Source of the DNA: Prevotella sp. | GTDB lineage: Bacteria; Bacteroidota; Bacteroidia; Bacteroidales; Bacteroidaceae | Length of the DNA stretch: 64,000 bases | Reading direction: 5' to 3' | NCBI GenBank assembly: GCA_017449675.1 | Contig: JAFTFG010000020.1 | Location: 26,973 to 90,972 of the forward strand | Made by a program: the position numbers and the translations under genes | Shown here: piece by piece, positions 26,522 to 34,919 of the stretch | Layout: each line of letters opens with the position of its first letter | Position numbering within the stretch: position 1 is the stretch's first letter | The notes under the pieces: model-generated | Databases searched by the model: none | The model's input: the letters and a program-made list of their open reading frames with translations, nothing else | What the model was told of the DNA's origin: nothing

Positions 26522-26889
26522 ATGAAAAAAGTAATTCTGACTATTTGTATGGTAAGTCTATTACCATTTATTAAAAACACATCTGATGGTGTGGAATGTT
26601 ATGCAAATGATGACACAAAAGTTATCTATCCTAATTTTCCAAATTTTGCCCCATCCATTCGTCTTACTTTGATGAAGCAAACCAGATACTCTACATTTAC
26701 GGATGCGAATATGAAAAGAAAGTAGAGGTCATTGTACGACACCAAGGGGTGAATGCATTAGAAGACACGATTCTTCCTAGTTCACGACCCACACAATACG
26801 ATTGCAGCGGATGAGAACCTGGTAGTTACAGAGTAACTATTAGCATTGACTCAACCGTTATTACCACATTTTCGTTTGAAATCGATTAA
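26522..26889 (+). pseudogene. DUF3244-like small exported protein, frameshifted and with an in-frame UGA
   Basis: An ATG at 26522 starts a signal peptide (MKKVILTICMVSLLPF). That frame closes after 67 codons, but from about 26660 the +1-shifted frame continues the protein: FDEANQILYIYGCEYEKKV, then DTILPSSRPTQYDCSG, a TGA at 26812-26814, then EPGSYRVTISIDSTVITTFS to TAA at 26887-26889. LYI..., a central strand and G.xPGSYxVTI are the hallmarks of DUF3244, a short Bacteroidales beta-sandwich family. The gene therefore needs one frameshift and one nonsense reversal to be whole. The TGA stands where a Trp or Tyr is expected. It is most simply a recent pseudogene. Confidence 0.7.
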
Positions 26890-26936
26890 TATCATTTATA
26901 ATCATTCATTTATTACCAATTTAAGCATTTACAATT

Positions 26937-27551
26937 ATGAAAATGTTTTTTTATATTACAATCATGGCCATTTCCATTCTCTTAACTTCATGCACCAATG
27001 AGAAGCCATGGGTAGAGCAAGTCGAATTAAAATCATATGCTCAAAAACTGAAGGTTGAAACGTTAGAAGATGTTCTTAGAAAACAAACGTCTTCAATGAG
27101 GGGAGGAGAAAATGAATACATTCCAGAAGAATTCGAAGAACAAATAAATATCGTAATCTGTTCGTGGGATGGATGGGGAAGAAAAAAATACAATTGCCAA
27201 CATGGATGGGGACTATGCGGATTCCGTTGGTTTCCTCGCCAAAGCACATATTTAGGTGACCCAATAGAAGTTGAGATACCCAGTACAGATTCTTATGCTG
27301 GTGAAATCAAAGAGAACCTACTTGGGAATAAGTATTTAGAAATACTTCTTACAGAAACTCCTGACAGCAACGAGGTGCCTCCTATTTACATTGACGAAGA
27401 CGTTCTTGGCGATCCATTGCAAAAAACTTTCTTAGACGAGGAGAATCAGCCTATTGAAGGGTTACCAACAGACTTGATTTTAAAACATGGTGTTTATTAC
27501 TATATTCCCACTATAGGGCAATATGGTGGCTACAGAATTACCGTTGAATAA
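26937..27551 (+). CDS. Hypothetical lipoprotein with a Cys/Trp-rich segment (204 aa)
   Basis: A 204-residue protein with lipobox LLTSC (Cys19) followed by TNEKPW. No family is recognised. A segment around residues 75-100 is unusual, rich in Trp, Cys and Gly (CSWDGWGRKKYNCQHGWGLC), and could form disulfides or bind a metal in the periplasm. The rest is acidic and beta-rich (IYIDEDVLGDPLQKTF) and ends HGVYYYIPTIGQYGGYRITV. It lies 47 nt after the DUF3244 pseudogene and 40 nt before the next exported protein, all on one strand, so it is probably in the same transcript. Confidence 0.7.
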   Translation: MKMFFYITIMAISILLTSCTNEKPWVEQVELKSYAQKLKVETLEDVLRKQTSSMRGGENEYIPEEFEEQINIVICSWDGWGRKKYNCQHGWGLCGFRWFPRQSTYLGDPIEVEIPSTDSYAGEIKENLLGNKYLEILLTETPDSNEVPPIYIDEDVLGDPLQKTFLDEENQPIEGLPTDLILKHGVYYYIPTIGQYGGYRITVE

Positions 27552-27591
27552 TACTGAGTTAAGAAAGTTAGCAACTAATTCAATCATCAAT

Positions 27592-28122
27592 ATGAAAAAA
27601 ATTGCATTATTAATATTATCTATTGTATTTGTCTTAAATTCCAGCAATGCACAGGACAATTGTGAAAAGGGACCATCTGGTTCACTTAGACTAAATCTAG
27701 AATTAAACGCCATGACCTCATTGAGGAATAAAGGAATGACAACACATGGATATAATTTTGATTTAGGCATCAGTATCTATAAGAATCTCTATGCCTTAGG
27801 AAGCGTTGAGTTGATGAACTATCATGATCGAAATGGAGAACATAAAACCTATTATAATTGTTCTGACCTTTCTGGTGGTTTGGTTTATAATATCATCGAC
27901 AAAACCAACACAACAATTCCATTTAAAGTAAAAATCGGGACAACACTGGGGAATCCTGAATGGAAATATACCCTCTACGATGCATCCTTGGCTCTGAATC
28001 AGAGAATTGGCAAATCAAATACTGCTATCGTCCTTGGATTAGGATACCGACACAACAAATCACGAACAGAAGACATCCTCTCTCATAGTTTTCTCTATGC
28101 ATTCCTTGGGCTCAAATTATAA
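27592..28122 (+). CDS. Small outer-membrane beta-barrel-like protein (176 aa)
   Basis: A 176-residue exported protein: signal peptide MKKIALLILSIVFVLNSSNAQ, then short alternating strands with aromatic girdles (SLRLNLELNAMTSL, YNFDLGISIYKNLYALGSVEL, FKVKIGTTLGN, TAIVLGLGYRHN) and a final FLYAFLGLKL, a typical barrel end. Size suggests an eight-stranded barrel. The start at 27592 is preferred over the in-frame ATG at 27523 because it begins the signal peptide and avoids overlap with the preceding gene. Function is unknown; it shares the operon with the lipoprotein at 26937. Confidence 0.7.
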   Translation: MKKIALLILSIVFVLNSSNAQDNCEKGPSGSLRLNLELNAMTSLRNKGMTTHGYNFDLGISIYKNLYALGSVELMNYHDRNGEHKTYYNCSDLSGGLVYNIIDKTNTTIPFKVKIGTTLGNPEWKYTLYDASLALNQRIGKSNTAIVLGLGYRHNKSRTEDILSHSFLYAFLGLKL

Positions 28123-28137
28123 TCTTAACAAAATCTT

Positions 28138-28563
28138 ATGTATTCATTCATCTTAGTAATTGCCTTTTATACATACATGTTCCTAACAAGTAAGGAATTT
28201 ACGAAATTAGAACATTACACTGGTTCACTGACATTATCCATCTGAATGATTATACACTACTTGTGTTATGACAATTGGACACTCATTCTTGCGCAGACCG
28301 TTATAACTGGAGGTATCACCTTCTTCCTCTCCTATCCGAAAACTAAGTATAAAGACTCTAACTTGACTTTCACAACTTATTCAAGAAAGAGGATAAAGGC
28401 ATCAAGCAAGAAACAGGAAGAGTTCCTATTTTGACTCGCTTTTATCATATATACTCCTCTCATCTGGAGATTCAGAGACAATTTATATCTCACAGCATGC
28501 ATACCAGCGGTATACTTGATTGCAGAAAGGATTACCTATTTGTGTACAAGTAGTAAAAAATAA
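28138..28563 (+). pseudogene. Multi-helix membrane protein frame with two in-frame UGA codons
   Basis: A 142-codon frame from ATG 28138 to TAA 28563 is open except for TGA at 28243-28245 and 28432-28434. No TAA or TAG interrupts it despite AT-rich composition, so it was coding until recently. The pieces read as membrane helices: MYSFILVIAFYTYMFLTS, WTLILAQTVITGGITFFLS and, after the second TGA, CIPAVYLIAERITYLC. Both TGAs sit inside or beside hydrophobic segments where Trp would fit. TGG also codes Trp in the same frame. It is most likely a decayed inner-membrane protein of the small exported-protein operon; a translated product would need UGA readthrough. Confidence 0.55.
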
Positions 28564-28592
28564 GTAGAAAAACAGAGCATCTGATTCACAAT

Positions 28593-28736
28593 ATGAGGAA
28601 AACTACCGTCTACTGGATTATTTCAATCTGCCTGTTAGGAGCCGTCCTATGTGGTATCTTAACATGGAATATGTATCAGAAAGTCAAATTCTATGAGCAG
28701 CGGATAATGGAGCAACACATAGAGACTGGCAGATAG
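28593..28736 (+). CDS. Small single-pass membrane protein (47 aa)
   Basis: A 47-residue frame starting at ATG 28593: basic start MRKTTVYW, one strongly hydrophobic helix (IISICLLGAVLCGILTW), then a charged amphipathic tail (YQKVKFYEQRIMEQHIETGR). It lies 29 nt after the preceding membrane-protein frame on the same strand. Composition is clearly membrane-protein-like for a chance frame, but no homologue is recognised. It could be a small regulatory or accessory subunit of that membrane protein. Confidence 0.5.
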   Translation: MRKTTVYWIISICLLGAVLCGILTWNMYQKVKFYEQRIMEQHIETGR

Positions 28737-28905
28737 CAAACTGGCCTCCACAACAATAGCATGTTAAGAGGAATACAATGGCATCGCTTGCAGTAAGAGA
28801 TAGTTTCTATGAGAGAAAGAGATGGCATCTAAGGGGGGAAGAGATGGTATCTAAAGAGGAGAAAGTAACGTTCTTTCTGGTGAATGAGCGGGCGGTGCTG
28901 TTATT

Positions 28906-28968
28906 AGCAGCGGGCGCTGCTAATATTGACAGCGGGCGCTACCATAGTCAGCAGCGTACGCTGCTGAC
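28906..28968. repeat. REP-like GC-rich palindromes
   Basis: AGCAGCG-GG-CGCTGCT at 28906-28921, a second copy of the CAGCGGGCGCT core at about 28930-28940, and a perfect 22-bp palindrome (28947-28968, arms GTCAGCAGCGT). They stand out from AT-rich surroundings. The region 28737-29005 otherwise holds one doubtful 66-codon frame (28778-28978) that runs through the palindromes. Confidence 0.6.
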
Positions 28969-29005
28969 CTGTTTGTGAATCCCATAGACTATTTCAGAAG
29001 GGTGG

Positions 29006-29659
29006 CTACTTCCCTTCCACAAAGTAATAATGCCACTGACGTCCTTCACGAAAACGCTCCAACAGGGGGTCGTCGCCTTCACAAAGGGCATTCAGATAGT
29101 TTTTTGCCGTCGTGTATTTCAGTCCACTGACAACCTTGAAAGTATTGATTGTCGTATAACCCCATTTCGTCATGCTCTTCCGCAGTGCCTTTTCCATTGC
29201 CTGCGAGTCGTGCATCTGGGAATTCCCCACATGACTATTCCCCTTTCTGCAACCATGATGGCGCTTTCTCACTTCCTCCACCAATCGTTTGGAAGGAATA
29301 AAGTCTATACCAGAGAAGATCACATCCCTGCTAGTTACCATAGCGGGGTCGGTATGGTCACCAAGAATCTTTAGTTTGGGAGCAAAAGAGCCGATAGGTG
29401 TTTCGATGCGATAACCCTCAGCGAGATAGATACCGCCCACCTCTAAAAAGGTATTGAAGAGGCGTGTCATTTCCCCCTTCCCCATCTGTCGATGTTGGAA
29501 ACAGAGGTCGTCAAAGAACTCCATATCCAGTTTGCGCCCAGAAACAGGGCGAGCGTAAAGCAATGGTTTGCCGTCATCACCGTTGGTGGGACGCGGATGG
29601 AGTTCGAATAGTATTCCGTCAGTTTTACGGGGCATAGCTGAAATATTTGATGATATCAT
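29006..29659 (-). CDS. HU-like DNA-binding protein with C-terminal helical domain
   Basis: A 217-residue nucleoid-type protein of the Bacteroidota HU-related family. Residues about 10-130 resemble the HU fold (LYARPVSGRKLDMEFFDDL, GEMTRLFNTFLEVGGIYLAEG, YRIETPIGSFAPKLK). The C-terminal part (about 155-217) is a winged-helix-like domain ending HYYFVEGK. The family includes paralogues scattered near mobile or surface-polysaccharide loci. An internal Met (29635) is an equally plausible start. It lies between the accessory region and tRNA-Val(TAC). DNA binding is inferred from the family. Confidence 0.75.
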   Translation of the reverse strand: MISSNISAMPRKTDGILFELHPRPTNGDDGKPLLYARPVSGRKLDMEFFDDLCFQHRQMGKGEMTRLFNTFLEVGGIYLAEGYRIETPIGSFAPKLKILGDHTDPAMVTSRDVIFSGIDFIPSKRLVEEVRKRHHGCRKGNSHVGNSQMHDSQAMEKALRKSMTKWGYTTINTFKVVSGLKYTTAKNYLNALCEGDDPLLERFREGRQWHYYFVEGK

Positions 29660-29663
29660 TTAC

Positions 29664-29699
29664 AAGAAAAGTCTCTCTCCTCCAGAGAAAGACTTTCTA
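29664..29699 (-). terminator. Terminator after tRNA-Val(TAC)
   Basis: On the minus strand AAAGTCTTTCTCT pairs with AGAGAGACTTT across a GGAGG-containing loop, followed by TTCTTG. It lies between the tRNA (29704) and the HU-like gene. Confidence 0.6.
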
Positions 29700-29703
29700 T
29701 TTG

Positions 29704-29778
29704 TGGGCGTTGACGGATTCGAACCGCCGACCCTCTGCTTGTAAGGCAGATGCTCTAAACCAACTGAGCTAAACGCCC
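29704..29778 (-). tRNA. tRNA-Val(TAC)
   Basis: On the minus strand: acceptor stem GGGCGTT/AACGCCC, D arm GCTC-AGTTGGTTTA-GAGC, anticodon stem TCTGC/GCAGA with loop CTTACAA and anticodon TAC (29741-29743; reads GUA/GUG), T arm present. No encoded CCA. Confidence 0.95.
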
Positions 29779-29872
29779 TTACGGGTGCAATTATGGTGCA
29801 AGCCGAATGCAGAAAGTTTACTTTTTGCCGAGGCGAAGCCCATAATGGCAGGCGATTTTCTCAAATCGACTG

Positions 29873-29904
29873 CAAAGGTAAGGCAATTTTTTCAAACTGC
29901 CAAA
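29873..29904 (-). promoter_or_regulatory. Promoter of tRNA-Val(TAC)
   Basis: Minus-strand TTTG (29901-29904), 20 nt, TACCTTTG (29873-29880), about 95 nt before the mature tRNA 5' end, implying a 5' leader of about 90 nt. Confidence 0.65.
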
Positions 29905-29931
29905 CTTTTGCACCACTTTTTTCATTTTTCC

Positions 29932-30357
29932 TTATAATTTATACAAATCACTCGCTGCCATGAGGTCGATTTTCTTCTCTGACAGGATACGCTCACAGGC
30001 CTCCAGATCAGTGGGACGAATAATCACATGGGCCACATCGCCATTGGCAAACGAATACATATACTCAATGAATACGCCGGCATCAGAGAGCAGTTTCAGC
30101 ACCTTAGCCAGTGACCCGCTGGTATTCGGGCAGATAAAACCAATGACATCGGTAATCTTCACTGCGAAATGGGCAGCCTTCAGCACTTGATAGGCCTTGT
30201 CAGGATCACTGACGATACAGCGCAGGATTCCGAAGTCCGAATTATCGGCAATACTCATTGCTGACAAGTTAACACCAGCCTCTCCCAACACATCAGTCAC
30301 CTCTGTGAGACGACCCGACTTGTTCTCCAAGAAAATAGACAATTGCTTTGCTAACAT
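29932..30357 (-). CDS. Tandem ACT-domain amino-acid-binding protein
   Basis: A 141-residue protein made of two ACT domains: residues 1-66 (QLSIFLENKSGRLTEVTDVL) and 70-141 (VIGFICPNTSGSLAKVLKLL). Each begins with a strand and a G(R/S)L helix start, the ligand-binding turn of ACT domains. Stand-alone tandem ACT proteins bind amino acids and often accompany aryl-acid or amino-acid metabolism enzymes. It follows the phenylacetate-CoA ligase gene by 19 nt on the same strand, a pairing that is very common in Bacteroidota and suggests a shared role in aromatic amino-acid-derived acids. Confidence 0.9.
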   Translation of the reverse strand: MLAKQLSIFLENKSGRLTEVTDVLGEAGVNLSAMSIADNSDFGILRCIVSDPDKAYQVLKAAHFAVKITDVIGFICPNTSGSLAKVLKLLSDAGVFIEYMYSFANGDVAHVIIRPTDLEACERILSEKKIDLMAASDLYKL

Positions 30358-30376
30358 AATATTTCCGTTTTAGTAT

Positions 30377-31675
30377 TTACAGTTTACGATTATCAATCAC
30401 ACGTTTGGCCTTACCTGTAGAGCGCTCAATACCTTTAGGCTCCACCAGTTTGATCTTAAAGCCCAGTCCGATCACAGAACGCAACTCCGACTCCAGTTTC
30501 TTCTGCAGGCCGACCATCGTCGACATATCATCGGTGAAGTATTCCTCCTTCACCTCCACCTTCAACTCACTGGTATCCGTGTTATTCACACGGTCAACTG
30601 TCAACAGGAAGTGAGGCTCGTACTCTGGCAATGACAGTATGACGGCCTCTATCTGAGACGGGAATACGTTGACACCACGAATAATCAGCATATCGTCGCA
30701 ACGGCCAAGGATTCGATCCATACGTACCAAAGTACGTCCACAACTACATTTCTCATAATGAAGAGCCGTCAGGTCGTGCGTACGATAACGCATCAACGGC
30801 ATACCCTCTTTAGTCAGATGGGTAAAGGTCAACTCGCCTAACTCTCCTTCCGGCATGGGCTCACCCGTCTCTGGGTTCAGAATCTCAGGATAGAAATAAT
30901 CCTCATTCAAGTGTGTCCCGTTCTGGCACTCACACTCATACCCCACACCCGGACCGGCAATTTCACTCAGTCCATAGATATCGTAAGCCTTAATACCTAT
31001 CGTTGCCTCTAACTTCTGACGCATCTCTTCTGTCCATGGCTCAGCACCAAAAGCCCCGATCTTCAACTTAAATTCCTCACGCGGCCATTCGCTCTCGCGC
31101 ATAGCCTCACCTAAGAACATCGCATATGAAGGAGTACAGCAAAGTACGGAGGCTCCAAAGTCGTGCATCAAGGTGATTTGCTTTTGTGTATTACCGGATG
31201 ACATCGGGATGACGCTGGCTCCTATATTCGTTGCTCCGTCATGAGCACCGAGACCACCAGTAAACAGACCGTAGCCATAAGATACTTGGAAGATATCGTC
31301 CTTCGAGGCTCCATAGGCCGTGAAAGCACGAGAAATTGACTCTGTCCACATAGCCAGGTCTTTACGGGTATGCAATACCACCACTGGCTTACCAGTAGTA
31401 CCAGAGGAAGCATGAATCCGGACAATCTGGCTCATCGGTACGGCTGCAAGTCCGAAAGGATAGTTATCACGAAGGTCAAGTTTGTTGGTAAACGGCAACT
31501 TCACGATATCATCAATATCCTTGATGTCGCCAGGCTCCAAGCCCATTTCCTGAAATTTCTTACGGTAGAAAGGTGTGTTATGATAAACATACTCCGCCAT
31601 CTTTCTCAGTCTGATGCTCTGGATCTCACGCAACTGCTCACGATCCATGCACTCCACAGTCTCATTCCAAATCAT
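30377..31675 (-). CDS. paaK: Phenylacetate--CoA ligase
   Basis: A 432-residue adenylate-forming enzyme that activates phenylacetate or a related aryl acid with ATP and CoA. The nucleotide-binding loop HASSGTTGKPVVV (about 87-99), the A5-like motif DIYGLSEIAGPGVGYE and the C-terminal hinge with ERSTGKAKRVIDNR are intact. In anaerobic Bacteroidales the enzyme works with indolepyruvate:ferredoxin oxidoreductase in making or degrading aromatic amino acids from arylacetates; that oxidoreductase is not in this window. Length is normal. It is cotranscribed with the tandem ACT protein. Confidence 0.92.
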   Translation of the reverse strand: MIWNETVECMDREQLREIQSIRLRKMAEYVYHNTPFYRKKFQEMGLEPGDIKDIDDIVKLPFTNKLDLRDNYPFGLAAVPMSQIVRIHASSGTTGKPVVVLHTRKDLAMWTESISRAFTAYGASKDDIFQVSYGYGLFTGGLGAHDGATNIGASVIPMSSGNTQKQITLMHDFGASVLCCTPSYAMFLGEAMRESEWPREEFKLKIGAFGAEPWTEEMRQKLEATIGIKAYDIYGLSEIAGPGVGYECECQNGTHLNEDYFYPEILNPETGEPMPEGELGELTFTHLTKEGMPLMRYRTHDLTALHYEKCSCGRTLVRMDRILGRCDDMLIIRGVNVFPSQIEAVILSLPEYEPHFLLTVDRVNNTDTSELKVEVKEEYFTDDMSTMVGLQKKLESELRSVIGLGFKIKLVEPKGIERSTGKAKRVIDNRKL

Positions 31676-31725
31676 TTGTCTCTCTTTTTTGGTTATTGAT
31701 TTTAGTTTAATAGTTCTGTGTGATG

Positions 31726-31756
31726 CAAAGATACAAATATTTGAGAAAATGACAAA
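31726..31756 (-). promoter_or_regulatory. Promoter of the paaK unit
   Basis: Minus-strand TTTG (31753-31756), 19 nt, TATCTTTG (31726-31733), about 50 nt before the ATG. It sits just after the ompA terminator. Confidence 0.7.
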
Positions 31757-31792
31757 GAAAAAACCGCAAAACTATTAGTCTTGCGGTTTTTC
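31757..31792 (-). terminator. Intrinsic terminator of the OmpA-like gene
   Basis: AAAACCGCAA (31760-31769) and TTGCGGTTTT (31781-31790) form a 10-bp stem; minus-strand T run TTTTTTCTTT follows. It lies 20 nt after the stop codon. Confidence 0.85.
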
Positions 31793-31811
31793 TTTATCTA
31801 GTTAAGAAGAA

Positions 31812-32972
31812 TTACTTCAACTCAACAGTAGCACGACGGTTGTAACTGATTGGTGACAGAGTGTCAACACCACCAGCAGCATTGATCTCGATGTTAGAGC
31901 GATCAACACCCATCTTAACGAGAGCGTCAGCAACAGCCTCAGCACGCTTCTGAGACAGACTCTGGTTGAGGTTAGCGTTACCAGTCTTGCTATCTGCATA
32001 ACCAGTTACAACAACCTTAGCGTTGTTAGCCTTAGCAGCGTCAGCAACAGACTGTACGTTCTGCAGATCCTTCTGAGAAGCAATCTTAGCCTTGCCAAGG
32101 TTGAAGAATACAGATACAGGTGCAGAAACATACTCCTTAACGATCTTCTCGCCACCGTCCTTAGCCTCTGGGCACTTGTGGTTCTTAATCAGGTTGTTCA
32201 GACGAGCATTCTCTGCGTTAGCGTCAGCCAACTGAGCGTTCAGAGCGTCGATCTGACCCTGTGACAGAGCCTTGATAGCCTCTACGTCCGGAGTCTTGTT
32301 CCAACCGGTCTTACCGAGTTTGTAAGTCAAACCGACTTCAACACTGAGGGTACGATCCATGTTCTTGAAAGTGTTCTTGGTGGTTGAGTTGGTAGCACTG
32401 AAACCATCGAAACGAGGATCAAACAGACCATAGTTGATGTCGAGGTTGATAGCGAGTTTGTTGCTCAGACGGAAAGTATTCAGGATACCTGCATTCAAAT
32501 CAATTGCATAAGTGTTGAAACTCATGTTACGACCTACACCAGCACCAGCATAAGGAATGAAGTTCCAGAAACGATTCTCGTTGTAACCACACAGCATGTT
32601 GCTGAGGTTGAACAGAACCTGCTCGTTGATTACCCAATACTTGCTAGCATTAATGCTCTTGCTGTCAGAGATAACTGAACGACCCCAGATACCAGTGAAC
32701 TTAGTACGGAGACCGATACCAGGAGTAAACCACTTACCAACAGCCACTGAGAAGCCGAGGTTTGTACGATAACCCTTGACCAACTTTGAAGGCTTAATGA
32801 AAGAACCCTCCTGGCTTCCCCAGAAAGAAGTTCCTACAGCGTTAGCCTGAACAAACCAGTTGCTCCAGAAAGAATTAGTAGATACGCTGTACTTCTCTGT
32901 AGGTACAGCATCCTGTGCCATAGAGGCAACAGAAACACCGGCAAAAGCCAGTACCATTAAAATCTTTTTCAT
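31812..32972 (-). CDS. OmpA family outer-membrane protein
   Basis: A 386-residue major outer-membrane protein. Signal peptide MKKILMVLAFAGVSVASMAQ, an N-terminal eight-stranded-barrel region (about 25-225), a short coiled-coil linker (IDALNAQLADANAENARLNN, about 240-260) and a C-terminal OmpA domain (about 275-386) with NLNQSLSQKRAEAVADAL, which binds peptidoglycan. It anchors the outer membrane to the cell wall. Strongly biased codons (GTT, GCA, AAC) and its own promoter and terminator suggest very high expression. It is monocistronic. Confidence 0.92.
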   Translation of the reverse strand: MKKILMVLAFAGVSVASMAQDAVPTEKYSVSTNSFWSNWFVQANAVGTSFWGSQEGSFIKPSKLVKGYRTNLGFSVAVGKWFTPGIGLRTKFTGIWGRSVISDSKSINASKYWVINEQVLFNLSNMLCGYNENRFWNFIPYAGAGVGRNMSFNTYAIDLNAGILNTFRLSNKLAINLDINYGLFDPRFDGFSATNSTTKNTFKNMDRTLSVEVGLTYKLGKTGWNKTPDVEAIKALSQGQIDALNAQLADANAENARLNNLIKNHKCPEAKDGGEKIVKEYVSAPVSVFFNLGKAKIASQKDLQNVQSVADAAKANNAKVVVTGYADSKTGNANLNQSLSQKRAEAVADALVKMGVDRSNIEINAAGGVDTLSPISYNRRATVELK

Positions 32973-33023
32973 ACCTATACTAATTTAATATAAAAACAAT
33001 ATGCACTTTTATCAATTATTGTG

Positions 33024-33054
33024 CAAAAGTAAACATTTATTTTCAATCTGCAAA
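33024..33054 (-). promoter_or_regulatory. Promoter of the OmpA-like gene
   Basis: Minus-strand TTTG (33051-33054), 19 nt, TACTTTTG (33024-33031); the ATG is 51 nt downstream. Confidence 0.7.
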
Positions 33055-33131
33055 CTTTTTTGGGAAAAAATTGCACTTTTTTACGAAAAAAGTTATCATA
33101 TATCTATTTCCCGCAAGAAGACCTTGACACA

Positions 33132-34919
33132 TCAACCTAATAGTTGTTCTATTTCTCGCTGGGGTAAAATACATAAAATCGTTTTTCCGTCTGGCGTATA
33201 ATTCACATTAGAGCAGGAAAAAAGTTCATTGACCATATTCTCCATCTCCTCATTGCTAAGTACTTGACCTTGTGGGATTGCAGCATGCCTGGCCAGAGAA
33301 AGAGCAAGAGAGGCATGGATCTCCTCAAGACTACTTTTCCCGTTCTCAATAGTATCATGCACCAAGTCCTGTACCAGTTGCACATAGTTCAGTCCATCCA
33401 ACCCGGCAGGCACAGCATGTATTCCATAACTATATTGTCCTAAATCCGTCAACTCAAAGCCCATAGTTTGCAATTCCGGCAATATCTTTTCCAAGATAAC
33501 CGTATCAGAAGGGGCAAAACGGACTATCTCCGGGAAAAGCACTCTCTGGCTACTGACCGTTTGCGACTCCAGTTGAGACAGATATCTCTCATAGCGAATA
33601 CGGACATCCGCACGATATTGATCTATGATCATCAACCCCGACTTGACAGCCGTCATAATATAACGCCCCTTATATTGGTAATGAGCCGGCGACTTGTCGG
33701 CTATATCAAATACCTCGGCCTCCATCGGATCCTGCTGATGATTGGGAAGTTGATCATATAACTGTTCCCATCCTTCCACCCTTTTCTTGGGACGCTCTAC
33801 GGGGTGAGACTGGACAAAAGGATTATAGGAAGGCTGGTGTGTCGGTTGAGGAGCCACTACCTGTTGCGTAGGGTCAAACACAGGAATGTCGGGACGCCCC
33901 TCGGTATCAAAGTCTATCTGAGGAATCTCACAAAAGTGACCTATCGCATCCTTCACTGCTGCCAATAGTATTTGCCAGATGGCTTGCTCGTTCTCAAACT
34001 TAATCTCCGTCTTGGTTGGATGAATATTCACATCAATATCAGAAGGCGGTACCTCGAAATAGATAAAGTAAGGCACCTGCATACCCATAGGAACCAATCG
34101 ATCAAATGCCTGGGCGACAGCCTTATGAAAATAAGCGTGTTTCATAAAGCGGCCATTGACAAAGAAATAATTATGGACACCCTTTTTCTTTGCCGATTCC
34201 GGTTTTCCCACATAACCGGATATTTTACAAATAGCGGTATCTACTTTTAACTCCAACAGATCCTGATTAAACCGTTTACCAAACACATCAACAATCCGCT
34301 GACGAAGCAATCCGCTTTTCAGGTTCATCAACTCCTGTCCGTTACTATAGATGGAAAAATTAATCTGCGGATATACCAGTACGATGCGCTCATAGGCTGT
34401 CAGAATATTATTCAGTTCTGTAGCATTCGACTTCAAGAACTTCCGGCGAGCCGGCACATTAAAGAACAGATTCTCCACTTTGAAATTACTTCCCACAGGA
34501 CAACTGACCGGCTCTTGGGACTCCACTTTAGAACCAGAAAGGCATAGACATGTTCCTAACTCATTTCCTTCCATCCGCGTCCTCAGTTCTATTTGCGATA
34601 CGGCGGCAATAGAAGGTAAGGCCTCTCCTCGGAAGCCCATCGTTGTCAAAGCAAAAAGATCATCAGCCTTACGGATCTTCGATGTCGCATGACGCTCAAA
34701 GGCAAGCCTCGCATCAGTTTCCGACATTCCCTTCCCATCATCAATCACCTGGATGGAAGTACGACCGGCATCCACAACCAATACACGGATAGTACGAGCC
34801 CCTGCATCCACCGCATTTTCCACCAGTTCCTTGATGACGGAAGCGGGACGTTGGATGACCTCACCCGCAGCAATCTGATTGGCTACCGCATCCGGTAGCA
34901 ATTGAATCACATCACCCAT
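33132..34919 (-). CDS. mutL: DNA mismatch repair protein MutL
   Basis: A 595-residue MutL. The N-terminal GHKL ATPase is complete: [11 protein letters not shown] (about 31-41), [16 protein letters not shown] proline/glutamine-rich linker (about 335-400) leads to the C-terminal dimerisation domain. There the endonuclease motif DQHA(x)2E(x)4E of nicking MutL proteins is replaced by [12 protein letters not shown], the ACH block reads ARH, and the CPHGRP block reads YTPDGKT, so metal-dependent nicking looks absent. It overlaps the OstA-like gene by 8 nt and is the last gene of the guaB-to-mutL unit. Confidence 0.93.
   Translation of the reverse strand: MGDVIQLLPDAVANQIAAGEVIQRPASVIKELVENAVDAGARTIRVLVVDAGRTSIQVIDDGKGMSETDARLAFERHATSKIRKADDLFALTTMGFRGEALPSIAAVSQIELRTRMEGNELGTCLCLSGSKVESQEPVSCPVGSNFKVENLFFNVPARRKFLKSNATELNNILTAYERIVLVYPQINFSIYSNGQELMNLKSGLLRQRIVDVFGKRFNQDLLELKVDTAICKISGYVGKPESAKKKGVHNYFFVNGRFMKHAYFHKAVAQAFDRLVPMGMQVPYFIYFEVPPSDIDVNIHPTKTEIKFENEQAIWQILLAAVKDAIGHFCEIPQIDFDTEGRPDIPVFDPTQQVVAPQPTHQPSYNPFVQSHPVERPKKRVEGWEQLYDQLPNHQQDPMEAEVFDIADKSPAHYQYKGRYIMTAVKSGLMIIDQYRADVRIRYERYLSQLESQTVSSQRVLFPEIVRFAPSDTVILEKILPELQTMGFELTDLGQYSYGIHAVPAGLDGLNYVQLVQDLVHDTIENGKSSLEEIHASLALSLARHAAIPQGQVLSNEEMENMVNELFSCSNVNYTPDGKTILCILPQREIEQLLG

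Noticed and set aside
28778-28978. 66-codon frame (MASLAVRDSFYERKRWHL...)
   Set aside because: It reads through the GC-rich palindromes and has no signal, promoter or recognised family. A repeat-derived frame is more likely, although I could not exclude a small gene.
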